A stretch of DNA of 5,323 nucleotides from Pseudomonadota bacterium (GTDB lineage Bacteria; Myxococcota; Bradymonadia; UBA4248): contig JAGBXG010000288.1 in the NCBI GenBank assembly GCA_017629415.1, forward strand, positions 1 to 5,323. Direction: 5' to 3'. The position numbers and the translations under genes are program-made. Shown piece after piece: positions 5,184 through 5,323 of this stretch. Each line of letters begins with the position of its first letter. Positions within the stretch are counted from its first letter, which is position 1. Under the pieces are notes generated by a model. The model was given only the letters and a program-made list of their open reading frames with translations. It was not told the DNA's origin and did no database searches.

Positions 5184-5323
5184 ATATAACTCTCGAGTTT
5201 GCATTTCATGTTCCTAAGTTGCGTACACGTTGATATATGCGCTTTTGGAATGATGATAATAAGATGAAGGTCAGTAATCGATAAAAACGTTAAAGAATCT
5301 CCAAATTATGGCATAACGCCCGA
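5184..5323. other. Right-end intergenic stretch, no gene seen
   Basis: The last 140 bases are AT-rich, and no open frame in them has a convincing start and ribosome binding site. The stretch ends in ggcataacgcc (5310-5320), which differs by one inserted A from ggcatacgcc, the reverse complement of the right arm of the 41-bp array at the left end. It might be the edge of another repeat copy beyond the window. Confidence 0.35.

Overview
The window looks like chromosomal DNA of a Gram-negative (diderm) bacterium of moderate G+C content. It carries periplasmic and outer-membrane parts of the Tol-Pal envelope system, each with a clear Sec or lipoprotein signal peptide. I could not place the organism below that level. 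The Tol-Pal genes point to Proteobacteria or a related diderm phylum. The Rpn/PD-(D/E)XK-type gene on the right belongs to a family I associate mainly with gut anaerobes, so a gut-associated organism is a guess only.

Layout, left to right. Bases 1-98 are a REP-like tandem array with a 41-bp unit, probably cut by the window edge. It is followed by an AT-rich leader with a weak promoter candidate and a perfect 7-bp stem-loop in front of the first gene. Three co-directional plus-strand genes follow: a 430-aa TolB (206-1498), a 237-aa Pal-like lipoprotein with a C-terminal OmpA peptidoglycan-binding domain (1583-2296), and a second, divergent 501-aa TolB (2300-3805) that starts only 3 bases after the pal stop. 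The 84-base gap between the first tolB and pal holds a cluster of mutually exclusive inverted repeats. A composite hairpin and a strong rho-independent terminator (3881-3921) close the unit.

A convergent minus-strand gene (4027-4905) encodes a 292-aa Rpn/PD-(D/E)XK-nuclease-like protein. It has a strong ribosome binding site, a leader of about 230 bases and a candidate promoter overlapped by two perfect palindromes. Its reading frame ends at an amber codon, but the same frame continues for 32 sensible codons that resemble a small helix-turn-helix tail and stop just short of the terminator. The gene therefore looks C-terminally truncated by one base change. Bases 5184-5323 show no gene I can support.

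How the genes work together: in known systems TolB is a periplasmic beta-propeller that binds Pal, and Pal anchors the outer membrane to peptidoglycan, so tolB-pal-tolB forms one functional module. The unusual point is two different TolB proteins flanking one Pal. They may compete for it, be used under different conditions, or have divided roles. tolQ, tolR, tolA and cpoB are not in the window.
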